From NCBI GenBank assembly GCA_964574335.1, contig CAZNNH010000003.1, positions 1 through 64,000 on the forward strand: a stretch of DNA of 64,000 bases. The letters are read 5' to 3'. This DNA is from CAZNNH01 sp964574335 (lineage in GTDB: Bacteria > Acidobacteriota > Vicinamibacteria > Fen-336). The position numbers and the translations under genes are program-made. This document shows positions 11,216 through 19,702 of the stretch, in pieces. The notes under the pieces were generated by a model that was not told the DNA's origin, made no database searches, and worked only from the letters and a program-made list of their open reading frames with translations. How positions within the stretch are numbered: the stretch's first letter is position 1; each line of letters starts with the position of its first letter.

Positions 11216-11552
11216 GGAGGCGGCTGGCCCACTGGCCCACGGCGCCCCAAACAAAACGAAGGGATCGCCACCGGCCACCCCAGCCACCCGGTCCCGCGCG
11301 GCCCGGCGGCCGGGCGGTCCGTCCGCGCCCGCGGGGGCTCCCTCCCAACCCCAACGCCCGCTGCCGGAGATCCGGGCTCCTGCTGGGAGCGCGCCTTGAT
11401 GGTGCGATCCCTCTGCCCCCCAGGCATGCAGGGTCGATGCCACTTCCGGGCCTCCCCACCCACGCCTTTTTGAGACAAGGACTTAGCGCCGACTGCCCAA
11501 GGTGCGACAGAGGCCCAACGTTGCAGCACCGCAACGTGTCTTTGTCACTTCC
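11216..11552. other. intergenic stretch without a convincing gene
   Basis: About 340 bp between the gmd promoter and the stop of the NtrC-family gene. Short frames here have no ribosome site or recognisable protein. The only structure I see is the inverted repeat ACGTTGC/GCAACGT (11518-11524 and 11531-11537, six bases apart), just downstream of the regulator on its strand. It lacks a T-run. The Pro/Gly-rich middle (11260-11400) looks non-coding. Confidence 0.5.
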
Positions 11553-12941
11553 TCAACGTTCGGGTCCCAGCGCCGCCCGCCCAGGGGACCGGATCCCGAG
11601 CTGGCGCATCTTGCGGTAGAGGTTGGTGCGCTCGATCCCGAGGTCCTTGGCCGTCCGTGAGAGGCTCCCCTGGTTGGCCGCCAGCCGGTCCAGGATGTAC
11701 TCCCGCTCGAACTGGGCGCGGGCCTCCCTCAGCGGGAGCCGCCCGGGCTCGCCGTCCTCGGCCAGCGGCGATTGAAGGGCCTCCATCACCTCGCGGTGGC
11801 CGACCACCTCGCCCGGGTTGAGGACCACCAGGCGCTCCATGAGGTTGCGCAGCTCGCGGACGTTGCCCGGCCAGGGGAGCTGGACCAGGAAATCCACGGC
11901 CCGCGGCGACAGCCGCTTGGGGGTGAGGTCGTTCTCGATGCTCGACAGGCGGAGGAAGTGGCGGGCCAGCTCGGGGATGTCGTCTCGACGCGACCGGAGC
12001 GGGGGCACGGCGATGGTCAGGACGTTGATCCGGTGGTAGAGGTCCTCGCGAAAATGCCCCTGGGCGCACTCCTCCGGGAGGTTCTTCCCGGTAGCGGCGA
12101 GGATTCTCACGTCGACCGGCCGGTTCTCCGAGGCGCCCACCGGCGCGACCTCGCCCTCCTGCAGGACCCGCAGCAGCTTGGCCTGGGTGGCCAGGCTCAT
12201 GTCGCCGATCTCGTCGAGGAAAAGCGTCCCCTTGTCGGCCACCTCGAACTTCCCCTTGCGGTCGGCGAGGGCGCCGGTGAACGCCCCCTTGACGTGGCCG
12301 AACATCTCGCTCTCGATCAGCTCCGAGGGGATCGCCGCGCAGTTGACCTCGGTGAAGGGTCGCTGGCACCGAGGAGAGCGGGCGTGGATGGCGCGCGCGA
12401 TCAGCTCCTTCCCTGTCCCGCTCTCGCCGCACACCAGCACCCGGCACTTGGTCGGTGCCGCCATCTCGATGAGCTGGTAGACCCGGCGCATCGGCTCCGA
12501 GCTCCCCACCATTCCGAAGCGGCCCCCGTCGGCTCGCTCTTCGAGGTCCAGCTCCCCGCCCGGCGACCGAGGCTCCAGCAGGCGATCCAGCAGGCCGAGC
12601 AGCCTCTCCGAAGGTATCGGCTTCTCGACGTAGTCGGCGGCGCCCACCCGCATCGCCTCGACCGCCTCGGCGACGCCGCCGAAGCCCGAGATCACCACCA
12701 CCGGCAGGCCCGGTGCCTGGCGCTGGACCTCTCGCAGCACGTCGATCCCGGTGCCGTCGGGAAGTCGCAGGTCCAGGATCACGGCGACCGGCCGGCGCTC
12801 GGCGAAGGCGCGTAGCCCCTCCCGCGCGCCGGCCGCGCCGGCGACCTGGTAGCCACGAGACCGCAGCAGATCGAGGCAGGAGCTGCGGACCCGGTCGTCG
12901 TCGTCGATCACCAGGATCCGTGGCTCGCGGACGTCACCCAT
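11553..12941 (-). CDS. sigma54-dependent response regulator, NtrC family
   Basis: 462 residues in three domains. The receiver (about 8-120) has phospho-acceptor Asp57 in ILDLRLPD and Lys107. The AAA+ sigma54-activation domain (about 145-385) has Walker A GESGTGKE (172-179), the sigma54-contacting loop GAFTGA (219-224) and Walker B FLDEIGD (241-247). A Fis-type helix-turn-helix ends the protein (LSRTAKDLGIERTNLYRKM). It needs a partner histidine kinase, and none is adjacent, so the signal is unknown. All residues needed for phosphorylation, ATP hydrolysis and sigma54 contact are intact. I found no clear -24/-12 site within the flanking gaps. Confidence 0.95.
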   Translation of the reverse strand: MGDVREPRILVIDDDDRVRSSCLDLLRSRGYQVAGAAGAREGLRAFAERRPVAVILDLRLPDGTGIDVLREVQRQAPGLPVVVISGFGGVAEAVEAMRVGAADYVEKPIPSERLLGLLDRLLEPRSPGGELDLEERADGGRFGMVGSSEPMRRVYQLIEMAAPTKCRVLVCGESGTGKELIARAIHARSPRCQRPFTEVNCAAIPSELIESEMFGHVKGAFTGALADRKGKFEVADKGTLFLDEIGDMSLATQAKLLRVLQEGEVAPVGASENRPVDVRILAATGKNLPEECAQGHFREDLYHRINVLTIAVPPLRSRRDDIPELARHFLRLSSIENDLTPKRLSPRAVDFLVQLPWPGNVRELRNLMERLVVLNPGEVVGHREVMEALQSPLAEDGEPGRLPLREARAQFEREYILDRLAANQGSLSRTAKDLGIERTNLYRKMRQLGIRSPGRAALGPER

Positions 12942-12954
12942 TCCGAGGCCATGC

Positions 12955-12960
12955 TATCAT
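12955..12960 (+). promoter_or_regulatory. candidate -10 box for the small lipoprotein gene
   Basis: TATCAT lies 24 nt before the TTG start at 12985, in the 43-bp gap shared with the divergent NtrC-family regulator. No clear -35 is visible because that position falls in the regulator's first codons. Confidence 0.3.
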
Positions 12961-12984
12961 CGAGTCCCACTCTGGGATTTCGCA

Positions 12985-13494
12985 TTGAGGACGAGTCGAG
13001 TCCGAGCAAACGCATGGCCCGGCCGGTGCCTGGCGGGCGTCGTCTTCGTTGCCCTTACGGGATCCGGGTGCAACGTGGCGCGGCAGGTCGGCCCGGAGGA
13101 CCCGCCTCTCATCTCCGCGCCGCGGACGGTCTCGGTGTCGATCGAGTATCGGCAGGATCCCACCTGCTACAACGATCCCGTGCACTGCGGCGACCTGGTA
13201 GTCTTCTTCGGGAGCTGGATGCAGCCAGGGGCCGAGTTCTTCCTGGTCCGGGACCCGACCGGCTGGATCTGGACCGGCACCGCGTACGGTGTCCCCGTCA
13301 ACTACCCCGGAGTCGATCCCTACCGGGTGCGGGTCTTTGATCCGCACCTGAAGCAGACGCTGACCGAGGGCTTCACCGCCGAGAGGCTGAGCGTCGGCGG
13401 GCAGCCGGTGCTCCGGATCGACCGTCCCGGCGGGCTCAACGAGGCCGGGCTGATCTTCATCGACGCCAACGGTCAGGGCCGTAACCCCTACTGA
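12985..13494 (+). CDS. small lipoprotein of unknown function
   Basis: 169 residues. A basic N terminus and hydrophobic run end in LTGSGC (Cys about residue 29), a plausible lipobox, so the mature protein would be a lipid-anchored domain of about 140 residues. It contains a Cys pair (PTCYNDPVHCGDL) that could be disulfide bonded and is beta-rich after that. I do not recognise a family. The start is TTG 12985; no ATG or GTG lies before the hydrophobic core in this frame, so the start is uncertain. The gene is divergent from the NtrC-family regulator with a 43-bp gap, so regulation by it is possible but unproven. Confidence 0.65.
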   Translation: MRTSRVRANAWPGRCLAGVVFVALTGSGCNVARQVGPEDPPLISAPRTVSVSIEYRQDPTCYNDPVHCGDLVVFFGSWMQPGAEFFLVRDPTGWIWTGTAYGVPVNYPGVDPYRVRVFDPHLKQTLTEGFTAERLSVGGQPVLRIDRPGGLNEAGLIFIDANGQGRNPY

Positions 13495-13509
13495 GGCGGC
13501 GCCGGCCGC

Positions 13510-14805
13510 TCAGCGCTCAGCCGGCACCAGGCCGTGGCGGCGCAGCAGCTCGACGGCGCGATTGGCCGCGTCGGAGACCCGTGTGCTCGGATCCTGGAGC
13601 AGAGGCTCGAGGTACGTGATGGCCGCCGGATCACCCAGGGCCGCCATCACGTCCGCCAGCCGGGCCCGGATCTCGGCATCGGGGTCGGCCAGGTAGGGAT
13701 AGAGCTGGGGAAGAATGCCGGGGCCGAGCTCGACCAGGTACTCGGCGCAGCGCGTGCCCAGAGTCCCCGAGGGCAGGCTCAGCACCAGGGTATCCAGGAA
13801 CGCCGGGTCTCCCAGGCGCACGATGGCGAAGGCGTAGGCGATCCGGAGCTCCTCGCTGTGCTCCCGCTGGAAGTCCTTCTTGAAGGCCGTGATCTGGTCC
13901 TCGGCCGCGACCCGCGCCAGGCCCTCGATGGCGAGGCGGCGGTAGGTCTGGTTCGGGTCCTGGACCAGGGAGCGCAGGAACGGGGCCTGCTCGGGGTCCC
14001 CGATCCGGCTGATGGCCGTCAAGATCCTCTCGCTCTCCTCACGCTTCCGGCTGCTCTCCCAGAGCTCGCGGAGCGCCGGCCCCGCCTCCCGCACCCGAAG
14101 CGCTCCAATTGCCCTGATGGCGCGGTCCCGCACCTCCGGCTCGTCGGCGAGCAGCGGGATGAGGCGCTTCCCCTCCTCGGCGGTACCCACCTTCGCAAGC
14201 GCGCCGACCGCGGCGGCCCGGACCGAGGCATCCGGATCCGCCAGGACCAGCAGCAGCCGATCCACCGCCCCTCGACCGCCCAGGATGCCGATCGCCTGGG
14301 CCGCCTCCAGACGCAGGTCCCGCTCCTCGTCCTGGAGCAGCCCCGCAAGCCCCTCGATCACGGAGGGGTCCACCGGCACGGAGAGCGTGGCACGAGGCTC
14401 CTCGTCCGAGAACAGGGTCAGGAAGCGGCCGACCGGGCCGCTGCGCTCCCGGTCCGTGTAGATCTCCACCAGGCTGCTGACGGCCTGTTCCCGGACCTTC
14501 GGCTCACCGTCCGCCAGCGAGGTGACAAGGGCCGGCACCCCATCGAGGTCCCGGAGGCGGCGAAGCGCGCGCACCACCGCCAGCCGCACCTTGGCCTCGG
14601 GATCGCGGACCAAGGCCGCCAATGGGGCCACCGCCTCCCGTCGGCGGCTATTGCCGAGCTCCTCGGCAGCCTGCTCGCGGGTCTTGGCGTTGGGGCTCTT
14701 CAGGTTGGCCAGCTGCTCGTCGAAGCTGGCCCGAGCTGCCTGCAGCGGCCAGGCCGGAGCCCAGAGCAGGGCCAGTACGGCCACCAGGCGAACGCCTCGA
14801 GTCAT
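13510..14805 (-). CDS. exported HEAT-repeat protein
   Basis: 431 residues with an N-terminal signal peptide (about 1-28, hydrophobic LVAVLALLWAPAWPL then AARA). The remainder is at least eight HEAT/PBS-lyase-type helical repeats, recognisable by recurring patterns such as DPEAKVRLAVVRALRRL, DPDASVRAAAVGALAKVG and DPDAEIRARLADVMAALG. Such superhelices are protein-binding scaffolds; no catalytic residues are seen. ATG 14805 is 6 nt after GGAGG and is preferred over an in-frame GTG at 14811. It lies 105 bp downstream of the CtpA-type protease, so a periplasmic partnership is possible. Confidence 0.8.
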   Translation of the reverse strand: MTRGVRLVAVLALLWAPAWPLQAARASFDEQLANLKSPNAKTREQAAEELGNSRRREAVAPLAALVRDPEAKVRLAVVRALRRLRDLDGVPALVTSLADGEPKVREQAVSSLVEIYTDRERSGPVGRFLTLFSDEEPRATLSVPVDPSVIEGLAGLLQDEERDLRLEAAQAIGILGGRGAVDRLLLVLADPDASVRAAAVGALAKVGTAEEGKRLIPLLADEPEVRDRAIRAIGALRVREAGPALRELWESSRKREESERILTAISRIGDPEQAPFLRSLVQDPNQTYRRLAIEGLARVAAEDQITAFKKDFQREHSEELRIAYAFAIVRLGDPAFLDTLVLSLPSGTLGTRCAEYLVELGPGILPQLYPYLADPDAEIRARLADVMAALGDPAAITYLEPLLQDPSTRVSDAANRAVELLRRHGLVPAER

Positions 14806-14910
14806 CGGCACCCTCCACGCTTCGGCCCAGCTCCCGGCGGCGCGAAGCGCCCCGATGATACCAGAAGCCCCCGAAGGGAAAGCCGGCGGCAGACCCGCGT
14901 CTCTCGCGGA

Positions 14911-16608
14911 TCAGGACTCCGAGGAGGCCGCCGCAGTCTGCTCGGCCTTGAGCCGCGCCACGTAGGCCGCCGGGTCGGCAAGCAGCAGCGTGGCGCTCGG
15001 CACCAGATCCAGGGCCTTCTGCACCTGGCGATCCCACTTGATGGTCCGGCGCCGCGCCTCTCCCTCCCCGAAGACCTGCCGCAGCACCTCCTCGAGGATC
15101 AGCCGCGAGATCTCCTGACGGTGCTCCACGAGCTCGGTCTCGGCGAACGGGATCTTCTGCTCCTCGAGGTAGCCGCGGAAGGCCCGCAGGGTGGCCTCGT
15201 CGACCGAGAAGCTCCGGTCGATGACCCGGACCCGTCCCGGGACCTGCGAGCGGCTGCCGGTGCCGGCGATGTCGACCTCTCCGGTGGCGGACGCCGCCTC
15301 GAAGCCGCGCGAGAAGCCCACGAAGGCCTGCCGCCCGATCAACGACGAGACGAACTTGCTGGGCGGCTCGGGCGAGACGCACTGGTCCGGGGTGATCCCG
15401 TCGCCGCCGTAGACCTGGCGGCCGGTGTCGGTCAGCTTGACCTCGTCCAGGCCATGGCCGCAGGCGCTGCGGTCGTGCGGGGCGGCGTAGTCCTCGAGCG
15501 CCATGGCGCCGTAGTCCCGCTGAATGGAGCGCCCTGAGGGGGTGTAGTAGCGGGCGGTGGTCAGGGCCAGGGCGTAGCCACGAACGTTCCGCAAGGGCAT
15601 GATGGTCTGGACCAGCCCCTTGCCGAACGTGGTCTCGCCGACGATCAGGCCCCGGTCGTGGTCCTGGATGGCGCCGGCCACGATCTCCGACGCGCTGGCG
15701 CTGTGGCGCGACACCAGCGCCACCAGCGGCAGGTCGGAGAACTCGCTGGTGCGCTCGGTGACGTAGTTGGACTCGTCCTGCTTGTAGCGGCCACGCGTGA
15801 AGACGACGAGCTGGCCCTTCTTGAGGAAGAGGTTCGAGACCGCGAACGCCTGGTCGAGCAATCCACCGGGGTTGTCGCGGATGTCCAGGATGACCGAGGT
15901 CGCCCCCTGGCCCCGGAGGGAGTGCAGCGCCGTCTCCAGCTCCTTCTCGCAGCCGTCCCCTTCCCGCGGCCGACAGGCGGTGGTCTCGTTGAAGTCGGTG
16001 AGCCGGACGTACCCGGTGCGCTGGTCGAGCATGAACGCGTAGGGGACCGAGTGCAGCGGGATCTCGTCGCGGATCACGGTGAACTCCAGCGGCTCCGGGT
16101 ACCCTTCCCGGATGATGGAGATGTGGACCGGCGAACCCTTCGGTCCACGCAGCCGCTTGACCGCCTGGTCGATGCCGAGGCCCCTGGCGTCCTCCCCTTC
16201 GATGCGGCTGATGACATCGCCGGCACGGATGCCCAGCCGGTGCGCCGGCGTGCCCTCGAACGGAGAGACCACCGTGATGTTGCCGTCGACGGACTGCACC
16301 GTGATGCCCAGGCCATAGTAGGAGCCGCGCTGGCGCTCCTGGAGGCTCGAGTACTGGCGGACCTCCAGGAAGTTGGAGTGGGGGTCGAGGGTCCTGAGCA
16401 TCTCACGGATCGAGGCCGCCACCAGCCGCTCCGGCGGCGTCTCGTCCACGTACTGGTCCTGGATCGTCCCCAGGATCGCCGTGTACAGGCGGAGGTGTCC
16501 GTCGAGGCGCTCGGGATCCGCCATCACGCTCTCGCCCAGCCACCCGCCGGTCAGCGCGGACGCCGCCACGATCCCGAGACACAGCACGCCCAGCCGCCGG
16601 CTCCTCAC
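14911..16608 (-). CDS. ctpA: C-terminal processing peptidase, S41 family (CtpA-like)
   Basis: 565-residue exported serine protease that trims C termini of periplasmic proteins. N-terminal signal/anchor (about 6-28), a helical pre-domain, a PDZ domain (about 95-180, with SYYGLGITVQS and RAGDVISRIEGED), then the S41 core. Catalytic elements are the serine of SASASE (303-308) and Lys330 in TFGKG, plus DIRDNPGG (242-249). The 180-residue tail beyond the core is larger than in minimal CtpA and has no recognised domain; a Cys-containing insert (about 211-220) is also unusual. The start is GTG 16608 after GGGAG. Confidence 0.9.
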   Translation of the reverse strand: MRSRRLGVLCLGIVAASALTGGWLGESVMADPERLDGHLRLYTAILGTIQDQYVDETPPERLVAASIREMLRTLDPHSNFLEVRQYSSLQERQRGSYYGLGITVQSVDGNITVVSPFEGTPAHRLGIRAGDVISRIEGEDARGLGIDQAVKRLRGPKGSPVHISIIREGYPEPLEFTVIRDEIPLHSVPYAFMLDQRTGYVRLTDFNETTACRPREGDGCEKELETALHSLRGQGATSVILDIRDNPGGLLDQAFAVSNLFLKKGQLVVFTRGRYKQDESNYVTERTSEFSDLPLVALVSRHSASASEIVAGAIQDHDRGLIVGETTFGKGLVQTIMPLRNVRGYALALTTARYYTPSGRSIQRDYGAMALEDYAAPHDRSACGHGLDEVKLTDTGRQVYGGDGITPDQCVSPEPPSKFVSSLIGRQAFVGFSRGFEAASATGEVDIAGTGSRSQVPGRVRVIDRSFSVDEATLRAFRGYLEEQKIPFAETELVEHRQEISRLILEEVLRQVFGEGEARRRTIKWDRQVQKALDLVPSATLLLADPAAYVARLKAEQTAAASSES

Positions 16609-16629
16609 CTGATCTCCCTCATGGTTTGC

Positions 16630-16657
16630 ATGTTAGCAGAGCTGGCGACCCCCACAA
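16630..16657 (-). promoter_or_regulatory. candidate promoter of the CtpA-type protease
   Basis: On the minus strand TTGTGG (16657-16652), 16-nt spacer, TAACAT (16635-16630), in the 75-bp gap after the barrel gene. It would allow expression of the protease independently of that gene. Confidence 0.45.
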
Positions 16658-16683
16658 ACCACCGTCGGGGCGCCGGCGCGGGG

Positions 16684-17394
16684 TCAGAACTTGAGCCGGA
16701 AGCCGAGCGTGGCGCTGGCGCCCGAGAGGTCGACCCGCAAGCCCCGGAAGTCCTCGCCCAGGTCGGCCTGGGCCCACTGGTACCGCCCCTCGAGGACCAG
16801 GCTGAAGTCGTCGTTCAGGGGGACTCGGACCCCACCGAGCACGTGAGCGCCCACCGTGGTCCCCTCCGAGAGGAAGGAGTCCTCGTAGACGGCAAAGCTG
16901 TCGTCGCTCGGATCATAGCTCTCGTAGTCGACGAACTCGCCGTACTCCTCGTACTTCCAGAAGACGACGTCACCCCCGACCCCGACGTAGGGCACAACGG
17001 ACGCCCTCGGACCGGTCGGGAGGAAGCGCACCGAGAAGCCCAGCGGAACGACCTCCAGCGAGAGCGACTGCAGGATCTCCCGCCCGCTCTCGTAGGTGAA
17101 GTCCCGGGAGGAGGTGTGGAGCGTGCGCCCGTAGCCGTCGAGGTGGAACCCCAGCTCGACGTTTCGGGCCACCGCCATGTTCCACTCGATCCCGCCGGTC
17201 CAGCCGTCCCAGTCGGACCTCTTGAGATCGCGACCGTCGTACGAGTACAGCTCGGCGTCGTCCCGGAACAGGCTGCTGTCGGCGGCCGGGAAGAACCGCC
17301 CGCCCCGAACCTCCAGCCCGCCCCCGGCGGCCGGGCTCGGAACGGCGGCGGCCACCACTACGGCTCCCATCAGGGCGACGATCGTCCTCTTCAT
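16684..17394 (-). CDS. outer-membrane beta-barrel protein
   Basis: 236 residues. A signal peptide (MKRTIVALMGAVVVAAAVP then SPAA) is followed by alternating hydrophobic/polar strands with aromatic girdle residues (GGIEWNMAVARNVELGFHL, FSLVLEGRYQWAQADL). It ends in the terminal Phe of LGFRLKF, the BAM-recognition signature. The size suggests an 8-10 strand barrel of the OmpW/opacity type. An acidic Tyr/Asp loop (EEYGEFVDYESYDPSDDS) would be extracellular. ATG 17394 is 5 nt after GGAGG; an earlier in-frame start at 17406 precedes the ribosome site. Ligand or role is unknown. Confidence 0.8.
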   Translation of the reverse strand: MKRTIVALMGAVVVAAAVPSPAAGGGLEVRGGRFFPAADSSLFRDDAELYSYDGRDLKRSDWDGWTGGIEWNMAVARNVELGFHLDGYGRTLHTSSRDFTYESGREILQSLSLEVVPLGFSVRFLPTGPRASVVPYVGVGGDVVFWKYEEYGEFVDYESYDPSDDSFAVYEDSFLSEGTTVGAHVLGGVRVPLNDDFSLVLEGRYQWAQADLGEDFRGLRVDLSGASATLGFRLKF

Positions 17395-17593
17395 CGCTAC
17401 CTCCATTTGGCGGCCCCTCGTAAGACCTCGCCGCCACTGCGCCTCGGATTTGCAGGAACGGTGCCAGCCGACCCGCAGGCCGAAATCGTTGTTTCGCGGC
17501 GTCTCGGCCCTTGGCCCTCGCGGCCCTTTGTCCTTTCTGGAGGACGCAGAAGGGGCCAGCGGGTGAGCTCAGGAGCCGGGTCGGAGGTGGGGT

Positions 17594-17669
17594 TGGAGGC
17601 GGCGAGCGGATTTGAACCGCTGAATAGAGGTTTTGCAGACCTCCGCCTTAACCACTTGGCTACGCCGCC
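17594..17669 (-). tRNA. tRNA-Cys (GCA)
   Basis: 76 nt including an encoded CCA (17596-17594). The acceptor GGCGGCG pairs with CGCCGCC, the discriminator is U, the anticodon loop CTGCAAA gives anticodon GCA, and GGTTCAAATCC forms the T arm. It has its own promoter and is divergent from tRNA-Gly. cysS, which charges this tRNA, lies about 0.6 kb away. Confidence 0.95.
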
Positions 17670-17680
17670 TTCCTCGCCAG

Positions 17681-17709
17681 AATATAGAAGACTCTTAGGC
17701 TGGGATCAA
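17681..17709 (-). promoter_or_regulatory. promoter of tRNA-Cys
   Basis: On the minus strand TTGATC (17709-17704), 17-nt spacer, TATATT (17686-17681). Transcription would start near 17674, about five bases before the mature tRNA 5' end. Confidence 0.75.
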
Positions 17710-17733
17710 GGCGCGCCCCAACCGGCGCGCGGT

Positions 17734-17763
17734 TTGACGCGAAGCCGCCGGCAACGGTAGGAT
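17734..17763 (+). promoter_or_regulatory. promoter of tRNA-Gly
   Basis: TTGACG (17734-17739), 18-nt spacer, TAGGAT (17758-17763). Predicted start near 17770, eight bases before the mature tRNA. It stands back to back with the tRNA-Cys promoter. Confidence 0.65.
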
Positions 17764-17777
17764 ACTGCCTCGTCGGA

Positions 17778-17852
17778 GCGGGAATAACTCAGTGGTAGAG
17801 TGCGACCTTGCCAAGGTCGAAGTCGCGGGTTCGAATCCCGTTTCCCGCTCCA
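17778..17852 (+). tRNA. tRNA-Gly (GCC)
   Basis: 72 nt plus an encoded CCA (17850-17852). The acceptor GCGGGAA pairs with TTCCCGC, the anticodon stem-loop GACCTTGCCAAGGTC carries anticodon GCC, and GGGTTCGAATCCC is the T arm. Confidence 0.95.
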
Positions 17853-17899
17853 GCCACCCCGTCGCCGGGCCTTCCCCAGCCTGACCCCGGCAGTCGTCC

Positions 17900-18304
17900 T
17901 CAGACGCCCCGCGAGTCGAAGGCCCCCGGGTCGTGGCGCACCTTGGGCCCGGACGCGCCGCAATCGACCGAGATCACGTCGAAGCGGATGGGGGTCTCGA
18001 GCAGCTCGTGCGCAGAGGCATAGGCGTAGGCTGCCCGAATCACCCGTTGCCGCTTGGCCGGCGTGACTGCCTCGTGCCCGGCCCCGTGACCGGGACCGGT
18101 CCTCGTCTTCACCTCGACAAAGACCGTCAGGTCGCCCTGCCGGGCGACCACGTCGATCTCGCCGAGGCGGCATCGGTAGTTCCGTTCGACGATGTCGTAG
18201 CCGTGGGCGAGGAGGTGCCGGCAGGCCACCTCCTCACCTTTGCGGCCCGCCGCCCCCGAGCCGCGGGCGCCGGCCAGCCAACGCCTCAGCGCTGCCGCCG
18301 CCAC
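17900..18304 (-). CDS. yraN: YraN/UPF0102 family nuclease-fold protein
   Basis: 134 residues, the usual length. Family hallmarks are GxxGEExA near residue 22 (GRKGEEVACRHLLAHGY), then GEIDVVARQ and FVEVKTR, which form the Asp/Glu-x-Lys metal site of a Holliday-junction-resolvase-like fold. Biochemical role in the family is poorly defined; a DNA-processing function is inferred. Its start overlaps the 3' end of cysS by 19 bp, so it is the last gene of the cysS operon and probably translated by coupling. It ends 48 bp from the tRNA-Gly gene. Confidence 0.9.
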   Translation of the reverse strand: MAAAALRRWLAGARGSGAAGRKGEEVACRHLLAHGYDIVERNYRCRLGEIDVVARQGDLTVFVEVKTRTGPGHGAGHEAVTPAKRQRVIRAAYAYASAHELLETPIRFDVISVDCGASGPKVRHDPGAFDSRGV

Positions 18305-19683
18305 CTGGTCCCCTTGGGTGTGTCCTCCAGCACCACCCCCAGCCCCTCGAGCTGTGTCCGAAGGGCGTCGGCGGTCCGGAAGTCCCGCTCCCGGCGGGCC
18401 CGCTCGCGCCCGTCCAGCAGGGCCTGCTCCTCCGCGCTCAGCCGCTCGGTCGCCTCCGGCAACAGCACCGCAAAGACCTCGTTCATCGACCGCAGCCGGC
18501 CCAGCAGCACGGCGGCCCCATCTCGGGTCAGCTCGCCCTCCGCCAGCAGCCGATTGCCTTCGCCGACCAGGATGTGGACCGCAGCCAGCGCCTCAGGGGT
18601 GTTGAGGTCGTCGGCCAGCGCGGCCTCGAAGGTCTGGCAGGCTCTCGCGCAGGCCTCCTGGACGGCGTCGCCGGCCGGCCCCGGCCGCTCCACCTCCTCC
18701 AGCCGACGCACCAGGCCGTACAGCCGGTCGAGGGCCGCTTCCGAGTGGGCCAATCCCTCGAAGGTGAAGTTGAGCTGCTTGCGATAGTGGGCCTGGCTCA
18801 GCAGGTAACGGATCGCCGCCGGCCGGTGGCCACGCGCCAGCAGGTCGGGCAGGGTGAAGAAGTTGCCCTTGCTCTTCGACATCGTCTCGTTGCCGACCAG
18901 CAGGTGCTCGACGTGCATCCAATGTCGTACGAAGGGCTGGCCGGTCCCGCAGTAGCTCTGAGCGATCTCGTTCTCGTGATGGGGAAAGACGAGGTCGACG
19001 CCGCCGCAGTGAAGATCGAGCGTCGGCCCCAGGTACTTCATCCCCATCGCCGAGCACTCGATGTGCCAGCCGGGTCGTCCACGCCCGAACGGCGCCTCCC
19101 ACTGGGCCCACGCCGGCTCGTCGGACTTGGCCTTCCACAAGACGAAGTCGCGCGCGTCTTGCTTCTCGTACTTGTCCGTGTCGACCCGGACCCCGGCCTG
19201 GATTCCGGCCACGTCGAGGCGCGAGAGGCGCCCGTACTCGGGGAAGGACGAGATCCGAAAGTAGATGCTGCCTTCGGCCTCGTAGGTATGCCCACGCTCG
19301 ATCAGCCGCTCGATCAGCTCGATCATCTCGGGCACGTGCTCGGTGGCCCGGGGCAGGAACTCGGGGCGCTCCATACGCAGCGTCTCGAAGTCCTCCTCGA
19401 AGGCGCGGATGTGCGCCTCGGTGAACTCGCCGAGGCTGACGCCGGCCGCCTGCGCCTTCTGGATGATCCGGTCGTCGACGTCCGTGATGTTCAGCACGTG
19501 GCGGACCCTGAGCCCCCGCTGGCGCAGGAACCGCCGCAGGATGTCGGTGACGACCAGCGTCCGGTAGTTTCCGATGTGGCCTCGATCGTAGACGGTGAGG
19601 CCGCACACGTACATGGTCAGGTCGGGCGGTGAGAGCGGCACCAGCTCCTCGACCTGCGCCGTCAGCGTGTTGTGCAAGCGCAC
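18286..19683 (-). CDS. cysS: cysteinyl-tRNA synthetase
   Basis: Class I aminoacyl-tRNA synthetase charging tRNA-Cys. 465 residues. It shows the HIGH motif as HIGN (36-39), the KMSKS loop as TMSKS (267-271), and zinc ligands Cys27 (YVCGLT), Cys210 (HIECSAMG), His and Glu of FPHHENE (234-239). A DALR-type helical domain and anticodon-binding tail follow. I chose GTG 19683 because GGAGAGG lies 6 nt upstream and MRLHNTLT matches the family N terminus; the frame is open to 19755 but that part overlaps the preceding gene. It follows the HATPase-like gene by 19 bp. Confidence 0.95.
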   Translation of the reverse strand: MRLHNTLTAQVEELVPLSPPDLTMYVCGLTVYDRGHIGNYRTLVVTDILRRFLRQRGLRVRHVLNITDVDDRIIQKAQAAGVSLGEFTEAHIRAFEEDFETLRMERPEFLPRATEHVPEMIELIERLIERGHTYEAEGSIYFRISSFPEYGRLSRLDVAGIQAGVRVDTDKYEKQDARDFVLWKAKSDEPAWAQWEAPFGRGRPGWHIECSAMGMKYLGPTLDLHCGGVDLVFPHHENEIAQSYCGTGQPFVRHWMHVEHLLVGNETMSKSKGNFFTLPDLLARGHRPAAIRYLLSQAHYRKQLNFTFEGLAHSEAALDRLYGLVRRLEEVERPGPAGDAVQEACARACQTFEAALADDLNTPEALAAVHILVGEGNRLLAEGELTRDGAAVLLGRLRSMNEVFAVLLPEATERLSAEEQALLDGRERARRERDFRTADALRTQLEGLGVVLEDTPKGTRWRRQR

Positions 19684-19702
19684 CTTGACCCTCTCCAAGC
19701 CG

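Noticed and set aside
11511..11524. sigma54 -24/-12 promoter near the NtrC-family gene
   Set aside because: A GG and a TTGC are present, but the spacing between GG and GC is 9 nt rather than 10 and the flanks do not match TGGCAC.
17511..17562. intrinsic terminator downstream of tRNA-Cys
   Set aside because: GGCCC and GGGCC could pair around a GTCC/GGAC stem, but there is no T-run on either strand.
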